A DNA stretch of 64,000 nt from Roseivirga sp. (GTDB lineage Bacteria > Bacteroidota > Bacteroidia > Cytophagales > Cyclobacteriaceae): NCBI GenBank assembly GCA_029262895.1, contig JAJCYM010000070.1, positions 109,951-173,950 on the forward strand, read 5' to 3'. Position numbers and translations under genes: made by a program. The notes below the pieces were generated by a model that was not told the origin of the DNA, did not search any database, and saw only the letters and a list, made by a program, of their open reading frames with translations. Below, piece by piece: positions 37,772 through 48,034 of this stretch (the stretch's first letter is position 1; the number at the start of each line of letters is the position of its first letter).

Positions 37772-38230
37772 TTACTTGGCTCTTTCAAAAGCCATTTCTC
37801 CGGTTATCACGTCTTTGGATTCGGGACCATAACCAACGAACTTGCCCTTAAGCGCTTGGTTAGATTCCACGCGAATGATACCCGATCCAAAATGTGAAAT
37901 TTCCGAATTGGAATTGACATAGGTGAACTGAAGATGGCCATTTATAATTTCACCTTTGACTTTTAAAGTTTGAATGTTGCTTTGGAGGACTTTTCTTGGG
38001 ACCGATTCGATTTTGTCCATTTCCATTACCATTTCTCCAGTTACGCGATTCTTCTTTTGTTTGAAGACGCACTTGACCTTGTAAGTTGACTCGGTATTGT
38101 CGAATTCTTGTTTCACCGATACGGTCCAGTTACCAGTAATATCAATATCGTCTTGTTTGGCCGTATTGAAACTGCTAGACGTTAACAGTAGGACACAAAG
38201 GAGTGAGCTGAGAATATAGAGTTTCTTCAT
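37772..38230 (-). CDS. Secreted hypothetical protein
   Basis: Signal peptide MKKLYILSSLLCVLLLTSSSFNTA; small beta-rich domain. Confidence 0.6.
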   Translation of the reverse strand: MKKLYILSSLLCVLLLTSSSFNTAKQDDIDITGNWTVSVKQEFDNTESTYKVKCVFKQKKNRVTGEMVMEMDKIESVPRKVLQSNIQTLKVKGEIINGHLQFTYVNSNSEISHFGSGIIRVESNQALKGKFVGYGPESKDVITGEMAFERAK

Positions 38231-38303
38231 AACTATGATTTATGTTATAATAAATATACGAATTATGAAGATTGATTACTCAGTAATCTCAGAATCGACA
38301 AAA

Positions 38304-38777
38304 TTAAAACTTCAATAGCATCTTCTCAAAGTCGATTACTTTAGGTGCCTTTTTTCCCTTGCCAGGTTCAATACTATGTCCTTCAGATTCGAGCAGCGCT
38401 ATTTGATTTTCCGCACCACCAGGCAGTTTAATGTTGATTGATCCATCTGGTTTAAGCACCCGCCAATAGGGGGTAACCCGATCCTTTTTCACTGGCCTTT
38501 CTTCTTCTGCAGCCAAGGCGATGTACTTCAGGTAAATGCCAGTAGGGGTTGCGGCAGTAGTAAGAACGCCCTTTTCTTTTGCCAATCGTTCACGTATAAG
38601 GTCGTTGGTCAATAGTTCACCTGATTTAGTTTCAAGGATAAGTCTCTCTATATCTGTGGCACTTGGAATCAAAATTTTCCCTTTACCCAATTTGGGCTCC
38701 CATTCAGGCGTGATTGTATGAATCTTCTCCTCGAATTCTTCGAACTTCTCCCTTGTGCTTTTCTTGGACTTCGCCAT
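38304..38777 (-). CDS. MGMT/alkyltransferase-like family protein
   Basis: GVLTTAATPTGIYLKYIALAAEEE...TPYWRVLKPDGSINIKLPGGAENQIALLESEGH, like the C-terminal MGMT DNA-binding domain. Confidence 0.7.
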   Translation of the reverse strand: MAKSKKSTREKFEEFEEKIHTITPEWEPKLGKGKILIPSATDIERLILETKSGELLTNDLIRERLAKEKGVLTTAATPTGIYLKYIALAAEEERPVKKDRVTPYWRVLKPDGSINIKLPGGAENQIALLESEGHSIEPGKGKKAPKVIDFEKMLLKF

Positions 38778-38784
38778 TATTTCT

Positions 38785-39270
38785 CTATTTGCTTTTTAAA
38801 ATGCTGCTGCTAACCAAGTTAATAATCATACCTATTAAAAATACCATAAGAAACATAACGACACCCTGAAACAGGGGAGTCCCTATAAAATCCGGCATTT
38901 CAGCTGCTTGCATTCGAGCTTGCTGCACCTGGGTTTCTGTCATTCCGCTTTCCTTCCATGCGTCAAAACTGTCTCCAGCGAAAACAAAAAACAACATGCC
39001 ATAAAAGAACATAACGACTGCGGTGACCAAGGTAATCCCAGTACCTATTTTGATGGCTTGACTGAAGGAAACTACTCCGGAGTTCAATTTATCCTTGAAG
39101 TATTTAATTCCCAATGGCACGCACAAAAGTGAAGTAATAATTGAGAGATAACCCACAAGTTGTGATGGCCCAGAACCAAGGGTTTTGGCGATCAAAAACC
39201 AATTGATCATAGCCAGAGCAATGGAGATACTTCCAGCAATAAGCCCGTATCTTAATATGTAACGTTTCAT
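38785..39270 (-). CDS. DUF4199 family membrane protein
   Basis: MKRYILRYGLIAGSISIALAMINWFL...GIKYFKDKLNSGVVSFSQAIKIGTGITLVTAVVMFFYGMLF. Confidence 0.8.
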   Translation of the reverse strand: MKRYILRYGLIAGSISIALAMINWFLIAKTLGSGPSQLVGYLSIITSLLCVPLGIKYFKDKLNSGVVSFSQAIKIGTGITLVTAVVMFFYGMLFFVFAGDSFDAWKESGMTETQVQQARMQAAEMPDFIGTPLFQGVVMFLMVFLIGMIINLVSSSILKSK

Positions 39271-39398
39271 GATTTTAAATTTTGTTTAAAGACCATCAAT
39301 GTTAAATCATTGCTTTTCCAAAAACGTCCATCGAAAGTATGATTTTAGGATTTCCACCCTATTTACAACTAAAGTATTATTGCCTGCAAAGGGGTTGT

Positions 39399-39812
39399 TT
39401 AGATGATTTGTAAGTCTCTTCCAATCTTGACTGCTTCAGTTCTTCTTTTGGCATTGAGCTTACCCAAAATTCTAGATACATGAGTTTTGACAGTGCTTTC
39501 CGCTATAAACAAACGTTCGGCTATTTCAATATTTGATAGGCCATCAGACATCAAGGAAAGGACCTTATATTCCTGTTTACTCAATTGGGTTTTGTTCAAT
39601 TGCTGCTGATCCGGCACAAGGCGCATCTCTTTTTTGCTTCCTTGGTTAAAAAAGCGGTTGATTAAGAATCCTATTGCGATAAAAAGTAAGCCCGAGATAA
39701 TAATAAAGATGTCTCCGGAATCTGGTCCATTAGTCAGTGAGAATTTGCTTAATTGGAAAAGAAGAAGAATGGCGATTGAAAGCCCCCCGAAAATCAACAT
39801 GGTCTGTTTCAT
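39399..39812 (-). CDS. Membrane-anchored LuxR-type HTH regulator
   Basis: Two N-terminal TM helices, then LSKQEYKVLSLMSDGLSNIEIAERLFIAESTVKTHVSRILGKLNAKRRTEAV. Confidence 0.88.
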   Translation of the reverse strand: MKQTMLIFGGLSIAILLLFQLSKFSLTNGPDSGDIFIIISGLLFIAIGFLINRFFNQGSKKEMRLVPDQQQLNKTQLSKQEYKVLSLMSDGLSNIEIAERLFIAESTVKTHVSRILGKLNAKRRTEAVKIGRDLQII

Positions 39813-39909
39813 ATCCAGTAATTCAGCCTATTGGTATTCTGCGAAAATAGCACGTTCCTAATTGGGAGTCTGCCATGTTTCTTCACTCAAATTAAGGAAT
39901 ATCCCATTT

Positions 39910-40599
39910 CTACTTATCCAGTGCCCTTTCTATGGCCTTTTTGGCCAAAGGTCCCATTATATCATATCCGGCCTTATTTGGATGCACACCATCAGACCCC
40001 AACTCTGGTTTAAGCCCGTTCCGATTGTCGGCCATAGCAGAGAAATAGTCAAGGTAGACCATTTCGTTTTTGTTGGCATAGGCCTTCATCATTGCATTTA
40101 GCCTCACAATTTTCTCTGCCGGTTTGAGACCTGGCTTCCAGGGATAATCATAGACTGGGAGTACTGAGCTCAGCACAACTTTGATATTATGAGCTTTTGC
40201 TAATTCAGCCATGGACATCATATTGTCTGCTATCATTTCCACGGTCGAAGGCCCAGTATTACCGGCAAGATCGTTGGTGCCAGCTAAAATCACAACCACA
40301 GCAGGATGAAGATCGATTACATCTGCCCTGAACCTAACCAGCATTTGTGGAGTAGTTTGGCCACTGATGCCCCGATTGATATAGGGGTTGTCAGTAAAAA
40401 AATCAGGATCAAAATTCGACCATCCTTCGGTAATGGAGTTACCCATAAAAACCACTCTCTGTTCTCCTGAAGCCTGAGGAGTCAGCTTTTCGTTTTCTGT
40501 TTTGTACCGATTTAAGTTTGCCCAGTCTTGGGCCTCAGTAGTTTCTACCATAAGGCATATCAACGAGATGATGTAAAAAATAACTTTTGGGACTTTCAT
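39910..40599 (-). CDS. Secreted SGNH/GDSL hydrolase
   Basis: VVFMGNSITEGW (block I), GISGQTTPQMLVRF, VVILAGTNDLAGN, SDGVHPNKAGYDIM (block V). Confidence 0.92.
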   Translation of the reverse strand: MKVPKVIFYIISLICLMVETTEAQDWANLNRYKTENEKLTPQASGEQRVVFMGNSITEGWSNFDPDFFTDNPYINRGISGQTTPQMLVRFRADVIDLHPAVVVILAGTNDLAGNTGPSTVEMIADNMMSMAELAKAHNIKVVLSSVLPVYDYPWKPGLKPAEKIVRLNAMMKAYANKNEMVYLDYFSAMADNRNGLKPELGSDGVHPNKAGYDIMGPLAKKAIERALDK

Positions 40600-40822
40600 T
40601 TTATGTATGAGTTCAGTTTTAGCACAAAGAGGTTTGGACTTCTTCGGTAGAGCTAACCACCTCCTTAAAGATGTTGAATTTTCCCCACAAATCTTTGGTT
40701 GACTGAAATCTCAATGATGTTGTTGATGAAATGCAGGGTCCTGAATAAACTATGGGTTTGGGGTAGAAGAGAATTGCGGTATAGGTTCTGATAAATGATT
40801 TATAAATATTAAAATTTGATTT

Positions 40823-40888
40823 TAAATAATCTAATACGAGTAATTATTAATTATTTAATAATTTAATTGTATTTAATTAGATTATTTA
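40823..40888. repeat. Nested AT-rich inverted repeats upstream of lipase gene
   Basis: Outer TAAATAATCTAAT...ATTAGATTATTTA (13 bp); inner AATTATTAA-TTAT-TTAATAATT (9 bp, 40842-40863). Confidence 0.65.
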
Positions 40889-40953
40889 TCTTATTTAATA
40901 CTGCATCGAATTACGAATGTCAGACTTCATTTATTGAACTAATAATTATCATC

Positions 40954-42237
40954 ATGGCCGGATCTTACAGTAACTCTCAAATCATTCATAGTTTTTCATT
41001 TTCTTCCAACTCACCTGGTGGATTAACCTTTTCGGGTAGCGGGGGGCAATCGGCATTTCAAGAGATGCAGGCCTACGTTACAAAGGTCTCAAAGGATATT
41101 CTAGCCAACACCACTATTCAGGGTTATATCGGGTCTGACTGGGTTCCTGTATGGGGGCCTGTTGTCTGGGCTAATGAGCGGGATAACACCACGGCTCACG
41201 CTGATAATACAATGGGTGCTTACTATAGTCCTTCCTTAAAACTGTTTATAATTGCCATTGCAGGTACCAACCCCAATTCACCTTACGGATGGATCGATGA
41301 AGATTTCGATGTAGCTACTACCGTAACATGGGAGAGCATTACCGGGGTAAGCGGTGGATCCGTTTCTCAGGGAACTGCTACTGGTCTGAATATTCTATTG
41401 ACAATGGAGGACCCGAATAATAGTAATGTGACACTCTTAAATGCACTCAAGAACTATATTTCGACCAACTCGATTACCAGCGCAGAGTTAGCCGTGGCCG
41501 GCCATAGTTTGGGTGGAGCACTATCTCCAACCCTGGCTTTATACCTGTCAGACATGCGTTCTTCCTGGGATCCATCCGGTGTAGTATCACTTTCAACCTA
41601 TCCAACAGCCGGACCTACACCAGGAAACTCGACTTTTGTGAAGCACTATGAAAAGGAAATTGCCGACAATAAAATAGCCTACACCAGCTTGTACAATCCT
41701 ATAGATTCTGTTCCGCAGGCTTGGGAATTGGATACATTAGCCAATATTCCAACACTATATGAATCAGATATACCTGCCACAGAAAACCCGGTGATTGGAA
41801 CTGTTTCTGCAGGATTAGGGCTGCTTTCTTTAAAGGGGAGCGGTTTTTTAGCACTTTATCCATACAAACAAATATGTCCTTGGACCTCCTTGACTGGCTC
41901 TGCTTTTAATACCACCGTAGATGATAGTGTTACAAAGGTGCTTAAGCCCATATACAAATATGCTTTACCAAAAAGTCTCCAGGCTTATTACGACAATCTG
42001 GTAAATGTTGCCCGCTTTGCCGCACAAGCAGCTGCTCAGCACACCATTGCTTATAGCCCGTTATTGGACATTACCGATTTTATGACCGAGTACGATGCTA
42101 TACTTGCCAACAATAAGCCAACAACGGCCACTTCTGTAGATCTAATAAATGAAGCCGTGAAAAATGCTTCAGGTGTAGATTTGGAGACCTTTGATGTAGA
42201 GGCAATGGAGGAACTTTCTAAATCGGCAACTTCTTAG
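40954..42237 (+). CDS. Class 3-type lipase (alpha/beta hydrolase), no obvious signal peptide
   Basis: LFIIAIAGTNPNSPYGWIDEDFDV; nucleophile elbow AVAGHSLGGALSPTLALYLSD. ATG 40954 preferred; the 40867 start lies within the AT-rich inverted repeat. Confidence 0.85.
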   Translation: MAGSYSNSQIIHSFSFSSNSPGGLTFSGSGGQSAFQEMQAYVTKVSKDILANTTIQGYIGSDWVPVWGPVVWANERDNTTAHADNTMGAYYSPSLKLFIIAIAGTNPNSPYGWIDEDFDVATTVTWESITGVSGGSVSQGTATGLNILLTMEDPNNSNVTLLNALKNYISTNSITSAELAVAGHSLGGALSPTLALYLSDMRSSWDPSGVVSLSTYPTAGPTPGNSTFVKHYEKEIADNKIAYTSLYNPIDSVPQAWELDTLANIPTLYESDIPATENPVIGTVSAGLGLLSLKGSGFLALYPYKQICPWTSLTGSAFNTTVDDSVTKVLKPIYKYALPKSLQAYYDNLVNVARFAAQAAAQHTIAYSPLLDITDFMTEYDAILANNKPTTATSVDLINEAVKNASGVDLETFDVEAMEELSKSATS

Positions 42238-42309
42238 GCTCTATTAAAGCAGGTTCAACTTTCAGGACTGTATGCTTCAAATGTTTTGCGGTTTAAGGGC
42301 ATACTGTCC

Positions 42310-44868
42310 CTATCGGGCCGTTGCCCCACTAATGACCTGACCAAAAAAGATGCTGTTCATAAAGAGCTTATTAGTGCCATACCAGAAGGCTCTAAAATTC
42401 GGATTGTCAGTAAAATTGATCGTCATTCCTTGTCCGACAGCCTTCACGACAATAGCCGCTGAATTATCAATCAATGGCAGCTTCTCTTCAGGTACATAAC
42501 CACTCCAAAGTGAGTTTGAGCTATACACTAAAGGATTGGCGTAAGGGTTATTCGATTTATTCATAATCATCACGCCTCTTTTGAATACTGGTACTTCAGC
42601 ATTGTAAAACCCCCAACCCAAAGGATGACTAAGGTCTATTTGTGCTTTGAAAATACTTCCTCCAATAACCTGAGCACCAAATTGATTCCGGAAATCACTA
42701 TACCTCGGAGTCTTCTGTTGAGGATTGGGCGCTCGTACAAAGGTGATATTAGTGATTTTGGAATTCGCTAACCATCGCGAACCACCTTTGGTGGCGACAA
42801 CTACGCCACCCTTTGATATCCATGTTCTTAATTTCTCAAGGCCACGGCTTGAAACACCACTGTAGTTGCCATCAAGAAGAATTATAGTGTTGTACTTATC
42901 GAGATTGATGGAATTGAATCTACTCATGGACACAAGAGAAGGGCGCATTTTAAAACGTGTATCTAGTAAATGCCAGGTTTCACCAACATCATTTCCTGAT
43001 ATTCCTCCTTCGGATAAAATGAGAATTTCTGGCTTTTCAAGTAGGTCGAATGATCCACTCCCAAGATCGGGTCCCGAACTTGAGGCACCATTATTAAAGC
43101 TGTAAACGTTTATGGCATCTTCCTGGGTAATCGTTTCCACCAGGGCATGAATTACACTCGGATTCACACTTTGATTGCTCATGGGAATTAGAATGGAGCC
43201 CTCTGAAAACGATTGAGCATTCATGGTGAACTTTTGGCTGCCAACCTTCACCCGGACTCCTGCTTCCATGAGTCGATTGATTGCGCGATAAGCATAGTAG
43301 CCATGTACTTCGAACACATAAGCATAATCACTTCTGCCACCAATCACTTGACCTTTTGGAAATGATTCCATGGCAAACGCATTGCCTAGAAGATTTCGGT
43401 TATACTCTCTACCAGACATCGCTTTGAATTCAAGATTGAAGGCCAATGGCATGGTCCAGGCGGATACATCATAAAATAGACTGTCGGTAAAGCTATTTCT
43501 GATTTCGAAGAGTCCATGAATCAAGCGGTATTGTTCCTGATCAAGGGGCACGACATAACTGGAACCCGGTTTATAGGTATTATTCCCGGACCGAACTTCT
43601 CGTTGCAGGTTGTAGATATCGATATCGTGCCGCTTTACAATTTCGGCCAGGCGGAATGCTTTGGCTGGGTCCTTTTCGGAACCGAATACATAAGCTTTGA
43701 CCGGGTCATTGCTAGCCAGTTTTAGCGCTTCTTCATAGTATCTCTTTTGATAATCGAGTAGTTCAACCCTCAATTCGTGCGCAGCCTTCACAGAAGCTAA
43801 AGCTGCGCGATGCTGATTTCTGATAGCAAACGGAAAAGTAAGCACCCCATTTTCGCTGTCTTGAGCATGGCCTCGTGAACTGCCTTGTTCAAAAAGTACA
43901 GCCATGCCACCATTGAAATCGACATAGGTCGGTCCACGACCAGGGTAGTAGTCATCATAATTTTCCTGAGAAAAGTAGTAGGACTTTATTTCATCCATAC
44001 CCTTCTGAAAGTACTTGGATATTTTTTCAGTGATGGAATAGTTCTCTTTGGGTATCAATGGATGTACTCGGCTTGGTACGCCTGGTTGAAAAAAGAAGGT
44101 GGAATTCGTACCCATTTCATGATGGTCAGTATACAGGTTTGGTTTCCACTCATGGATTTTAGCAATTCTACCTTGGGATTCGGGCAATTGTACCGGTATA
44201 TAATCCCTGTTTAGGTCAAACCAATAGTGATTGGTTCTACCCCTTGGCCAGGTTTCGTTTTGCTCCAGATTATTAGGGTCCGTCACCAGGTTTTGGCTTT
44301 TGTGAGAATTCACCCAACTGGCAAATCGATTCAGCCCATCAGGATTGATGGAAGGGTCTATCAGGATTATAGTCTCGTTTAGCAATTTGTCGATGTCGGC
44401 ACCCTGAGCCGCAGCATAATGATAAAGAGTAAGCGGAGAGGAATTGGACCCACTGGCTTCATTGCCATGAACACTATGGCCTAACCACACTACAGCAGGT
44501 TGGTTTTGGATATCCACTTGACTGGCCTGCCCGTTGCTGAGCTTAAGATGATCGCTCTTGATTTGATCAATTCGTTGGTGATTTTGAGGCGAAGTGATGG
44601 TTAGTAGCAGGAGAGGCCTATTCTCATAAGTGCGTGCATATTCAGTTATCGTGACCCGATCCGAGGCGTTGGCTACGGCATACATGTAGTTCACCAACTT
44701 ATCATGAGTGACATGCCATTCTCCGACCTCATGACCAAATATGGCATGTGGAGTGGGTATGCTCGAGTTATAGGAAGCACCTTCAGGCAAATAGTAGGAT
44801 AGATCGACTTGGGCCTTCGCGGCAATAGCAATAAAGGAAAGTAGATATATGGAGAGAATCTTCTTCAT
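42310..44868 (-). CDS. M14-family zinc carboxypeptidase
   Basis: Signal peptide; VVWLGHSVHGNEASGSNSS, ILIDPSINPDGLNRF, LYTDHHEMGTNSTFFFQPG. Confidence 0.88.
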   Translation of the reverse strand: MKKILSIYLLSFIAIAAKAQVDLSYYLPEGASYNSSIPTPHAIFGHEVGEWHVTHDKLVNYMYAVANASDRVTITEYARTYENRPLLLLTITSPQNHQRIDQIKSDHLKLSNGQASQVDIQNQPAVVWLGHSVHGNEASGSNSSPLTLYHYAAAQGADIDKLLNETIILIDPSINPDGLNRFASWVNSHKSQNLVTDPNNLEQNETWPRGRTNHYWFDLNRDYIPVQLPESQGRIAKIHEWKPNLYTDHHEMGTNSTFFFQPGVPSRVHPLIPKENYSITEKISKYFQKGMDEIKSYYFSQENYDDYYPGRGPTYVDFNGGMAVLFEQGSSRGHAQDSENGVLTFPFAIRNQHRAALASVKAAHELRVELLDYQKRYYEEALKLASNDPVKAYVFGSEKDPAKAFRLAEIVKRHDIDIYNLQREVRSGNNTYKPGSSYVVPLDQEQYRLIHGLFEIRNSFTDSLFYDVSAWTMPLAFNLEFKAMSGREYNRNLLGNAFAMESFPKGQVIGGRSDYAYVFEVHGYYAYRAINRLMEAGVRVKVGSQKFTMNAQSFSEGSILIPMSNQSVNPSVIHALVETITQEDAINVYSFNNGASSSGPDLGSGSFDLLEKPEILILSEGGISGNDVGETWHLLDTRFKMRPSLVSMSRFNSINLDKYNTIILLDGNYSGVSSRGLEKLRTWISKGGVVVATKGGSRWLANSKITNITFVRAPNPQQKTPRYSDFRNQFGAQVIGGSIFKAQIDLSHPLGWGFYNAEVPVFKRGVMIMNKSNNPYANPLVYSSNSLWSGYVPEEKLPLIDNSAAIVVKAVGQGMTINFTDNPNFRAFWYGTNKLFMNSIFFGQVISGATAR

Positions 44869-45086
44869 GGTCTTTCGGTTGAATTTCGGTTGTACTAAAT
44901 AACCGAAATATAAATAGAAGTATGAAGTTTGATTTGACCGATGGTACGATTGGGTCGTCTAGTTTTTCTTTTGACTAAACATCCAGTCCAGCATTTCCAG
45001 AACATCAATAAGAGGGCCTGAAAAGACATGGCCTTCTGATTCATGCCGGATTTTGATTTCCTTTTTTGTTTTCGGACTTTGGCTTG

Positions 45087-46496
45087 ATGAAAACCTTAAG
45101 AACCACCTCATTACTATTCACCTTTCTTCTGGCCTTGATCAGTTCAATAGGCGAAGCCCAGGTTGATCAAAAACTAACCAGAGCCATTTTCAAAGAATTA
45201 GTAGAAATTAATACTACCCATTCTACCGGAAGCACTACCGATGCAGCGGAGGCCATGGCCGTTAGACTAAGAGCAGCAGGGATACCGGATAAAGACATTT
45301 TTATCGGTGGGCCTCATCCCAAAAAAGGTAATCTAGTGGTTAGATATAGGGGTTCAGGTGCTCAAAAACCGGTGTTACTGATGGCACATATTGATGTGGT
45401 GGAGGCAGACATTAAAGATTGGACCCATGATCCTTTCAAGTTCAGAGAGGAGAATGGATTTTATTATGCCAGGGGTGTGGCGGATGACAAGGCCATGTCG
45501 GCTATTTTTATTGCGAACCTGATCAGAATGAAGAAAGAAGGGTTTATTCCTGATCGCGACATTATTATAGCGCTCACTGCTGATGAAGAAGGTGGAGATC
45601 ACAATGGCATTACCTGGTTACTCGACAACCATAGAGACCTGGTGGATGCAGAGTTTGCCATCAATGAAGGCGGTGGCGGAATGATCAAAAAGGGAGAAAA
45701 GATACTCAATGGGGTACAGCTGAGTGAAAAAGTATATCAGAGTTTTCAATTGGAGGTAAAGAATCCTGGAGGACATAGTTCCAGGCCTAAGAAAGATAAC
45801 GCTATATATGATTTGGCCAGAGCCATCTTGAATCTTGAAGGTTTTAGCTTTCCACTCAATCTGAACGATGGCACTCGTACCTACTTTGAACGGTCTGCGA
45901 ATTTGGAAAAAGGTCAATTGGCAAAAGATATGATCGGTATTACGCAAAACCCACCTGCGGCTGGAGCCGAGGAAAGACTCTCCGAAAATCCTTATTACAA
46001 TGCCTTATTACATACTACCTGTGTAGCCACCATGCTTGATGCAGGGCATGCCGAAAATGCGCTGCCACAATCTGCAAAAGCAGTGGTAAACTGCCGAATT
46101 TTGCCAGGTGAAGATCCAGCTAAAGTGAGAGATAAATTGATGGAGATTTTTGATAATGAAGACTTGACTGTGACCCCAATGAATGAGACTACCCAAAGTC
46201 AACCAACCTCGCTTGACCCTGTTGTTATGGGGCCTATTGAGGCCATCACCGAGAAAATGTGGCCAGGTACTCCCGTAATCCCAACCATGTCGACAGGAGC
46301 TACAGATGGATACAGAACACGAAACGGGGGGATTCCTACATTTGGTGTTTCTGGAATCTTCTATGATGAGAGAGGCAGTAATGCACATGGTCTTAATGAG
46401 CGAATTATGGTGTCTGCCTTTAATGAAGGACAGGAGTTCTTATATCAGTTGGTAAAGGAGTTGACTAAGCCTACTTCTGTAAGTCCGAAGCGATGA
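45087..46496 (+). CDS. Secreted M20-family metallopeptidase
   Basis: Signal peptide from MKTLRTT; VLLMAHIDVVEAD, YYARGVADDKAMSAI, ALTADEEGGDHNGI. Confidence 0.9.
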   Translation: MKTLRTTSLLFTFLLALISSIGEAQVDQKLTRAIFKELVEINTTHSTGSTTDAAEAMAVRLRAAGIPDKDIFIGGPHPKKGNLVVRYRGSGAQKPVLLMAHIDVVEADIKDWTHDPFKFREENGFYYARGVADDKAMSAIFIANLIRMKKEGFIPDRDIIIALTADEEGGDHNGITWLLDNHRDLVDAEFAINEGGGGMIKKGEKILNGVQLSEKVYQSFQLEVKNPGGHSSRPKKDNAIYDLARAILNLEGFSFPLNLNDGTRTYFERSANLEKGQLAKDMIGITQNPPAAGAEERLSENPYYNALLHTTCVATMLDAGHAENALPQSAKAVVNCRILPGEDPAKVRDKLMEIFDNEDLTVTPMNETTQSQPTSLDPVVMGPIEAITEKMWPGTPVIPTMSTGATDGYRTRNGGIPTFGVSGIFYDERGSNAHGLNERIMVSAFNEGQEFLYQLVKELTKPTSVSPKR

Positions 46497-46576
46497 TATT
46501 TAGACCAGAATGGTCTTAGCACCTCGCTGAGATCAGCTAGAAATCTGCAAGGAATCCCGCTCAAAATGTTTGCCTT

Positions 46577-48007
46577 ATGACCCAATATATAAGTATCACA
46601 GGAGGAGCCTCGCCAGTTGATTTCGAAACAGCCATTTTAAGTGGACGTGCCCCTGATAATGGGCTGTATGTAGCTGAACAGCTACCGAAAATCTCCATTG
46701 ATCAACTCATCGCCTGGAAGTCGATGACCTATACAGAATTAACCTTTGAAATACTCTCCCTTTTCATTGATCGCTCAGTAATTTCGGAGCAGGATTTAAG
46801 GGAACTCATCGAGAATAGCTTCAAATCCTTTAGTCACCCCGATGTCGTACCTGTTGATGCTCTAGGGTCCAATGGAGATATTTTTATTCAGGAACTGTTT
46901 CATGGTCCGACTTTATCCTTCAAAGATGTGGCGATGGGCTTTGTGGTGAACCTCTTTAACTTCTTTTTGAAAAGGAAGGGAGAGCGAATGACAATTATGG
47001 CCGCTACCTCTGGTGATACAGGTCCGGCAGCAGCTAATGCCTGTATTGGCAAAGAAACCCTGGATGCTTGGATTCTATATCCCCCAGAATTGATTACCGA
47101 AGAGCAGGTTCGCCAAATGACGTGCATTACTGCTCCAAATGTGCATGCCGTAAGTGTAGCAGGATGCCCGGATGGCTCGGATGATCTGGAACAATTGGTA
47201 GCTGACTTGTTTGCGGACAAGAAATTTAAGGCGGAGCTAAATCTATCCAGCGTAAATTCAATTAACTGGGCTAGGGTGATGATGCAAACCGTGCATTATT
47301 TCTATGGCTATTTCAGAACAGTTGATCAGGTAGGAGAGCAACTAGATTTTGCTGTGCCTTGTGGTGCATTTGGTAATTTATGCGCTGGCTCCATGGCTAG
47401 AAAAATGGGTTTGCCGGTTGGTAAATTCATTGTGGCCACAAATGAGAATGTTTGCCTTCAGCGTGTTTTTGAAGAGGGTGTATTCGCGAAACTGCCTATT
47501 GTCAAAACACCATCCTCAGCCATTGATATCACCATTCCACTCAATTTTTGGCGGCATTTGTATTATGCCACAGGGGAGAATCCTGAGAAAATGAAGCAAT
47601 GGATTGGTGATTTTGACAAGAACGGAAAGGTGGTTTTTGATTCCGAAACGCACCAGGCACTGAGAGATGGATTTGTAAGCACCTCTATTTCCAATGAAGA
47701 AACGCTTGCCACGATCAAGCAGGTCTATGAAGTGGAAGATTATCTTCTTGATCCTCATGCTGCGGTAGCAGTCAGAGCAGCGAAACGACTGAAATCAGAG
47801 CCAGATAAAGTGAAGACACTTTGTCTGGCCACAGCCCATCCTGCTAAATTTCCGGATGTCATAGCTGAGGCCTTAGGCTTTATTCCTGACAAGGGAAGGC
47901 ACGCGTCTATAGAAGCTGCAAAGCAGCTCAAGGAAAGAATTTATTCATTCGATTTTGAGGATATGCATAAAGGTGTACGTCAGGTCATGCGGAACCCAGC
48001 TAATTAA
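46577..48007 (+). CDS. thrC: Threonine synthase
   Basis: FHGPTLSFKDVAMGF, MAATSGDTGPAAANAC, SVNSINWARVMMQTVHYFYGYF, VPCGAFGNLCAGSMARKMGLP. Confidence 0.95.
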   Translation: MTQYISITGGASPVDFETAILSGRAPDNGLYVAEQLPKISIDQLIAWKSMTYTELTFEILSLFIDRSVISEQDLRELIENSFKSFSHPDVVPVDALGSNGDIFIQELFHGPTLSFKDVAMGFVVNLFNFFLKRKGERMTIMAATSGDTGPAAANACIGKETLDAWILYPPELITEEQVRQMTCITAPNVHAVSVAGCPDGSDDLEQLVADLFADKKFKAELNLSSVNSINWARVMMQTVHYFYGYFRTVDQVGEQLDFAVPCGAFGNLCAGSMARKMGLPVGKFIVATNENVCLQRVFEEGVFAKLPIVKTPSSAIDITIPLNFWRHLYYATGENPEKMKQWIGDFDKNGKVVFDSETHQALRDGFVSTSISNEETLATIKQVYEVEDYLLDPHAAVAVRAAKRLKSEPDKVKTLCLATAHPAKFPDVIAEALGFIPDKGRHASIEAAKQLKERIYSFDFEDMHKGVRQVMRNPAN

Positions 48008-48034
48008 TGCTCGTCATCAATTCGCTGATCTAGC

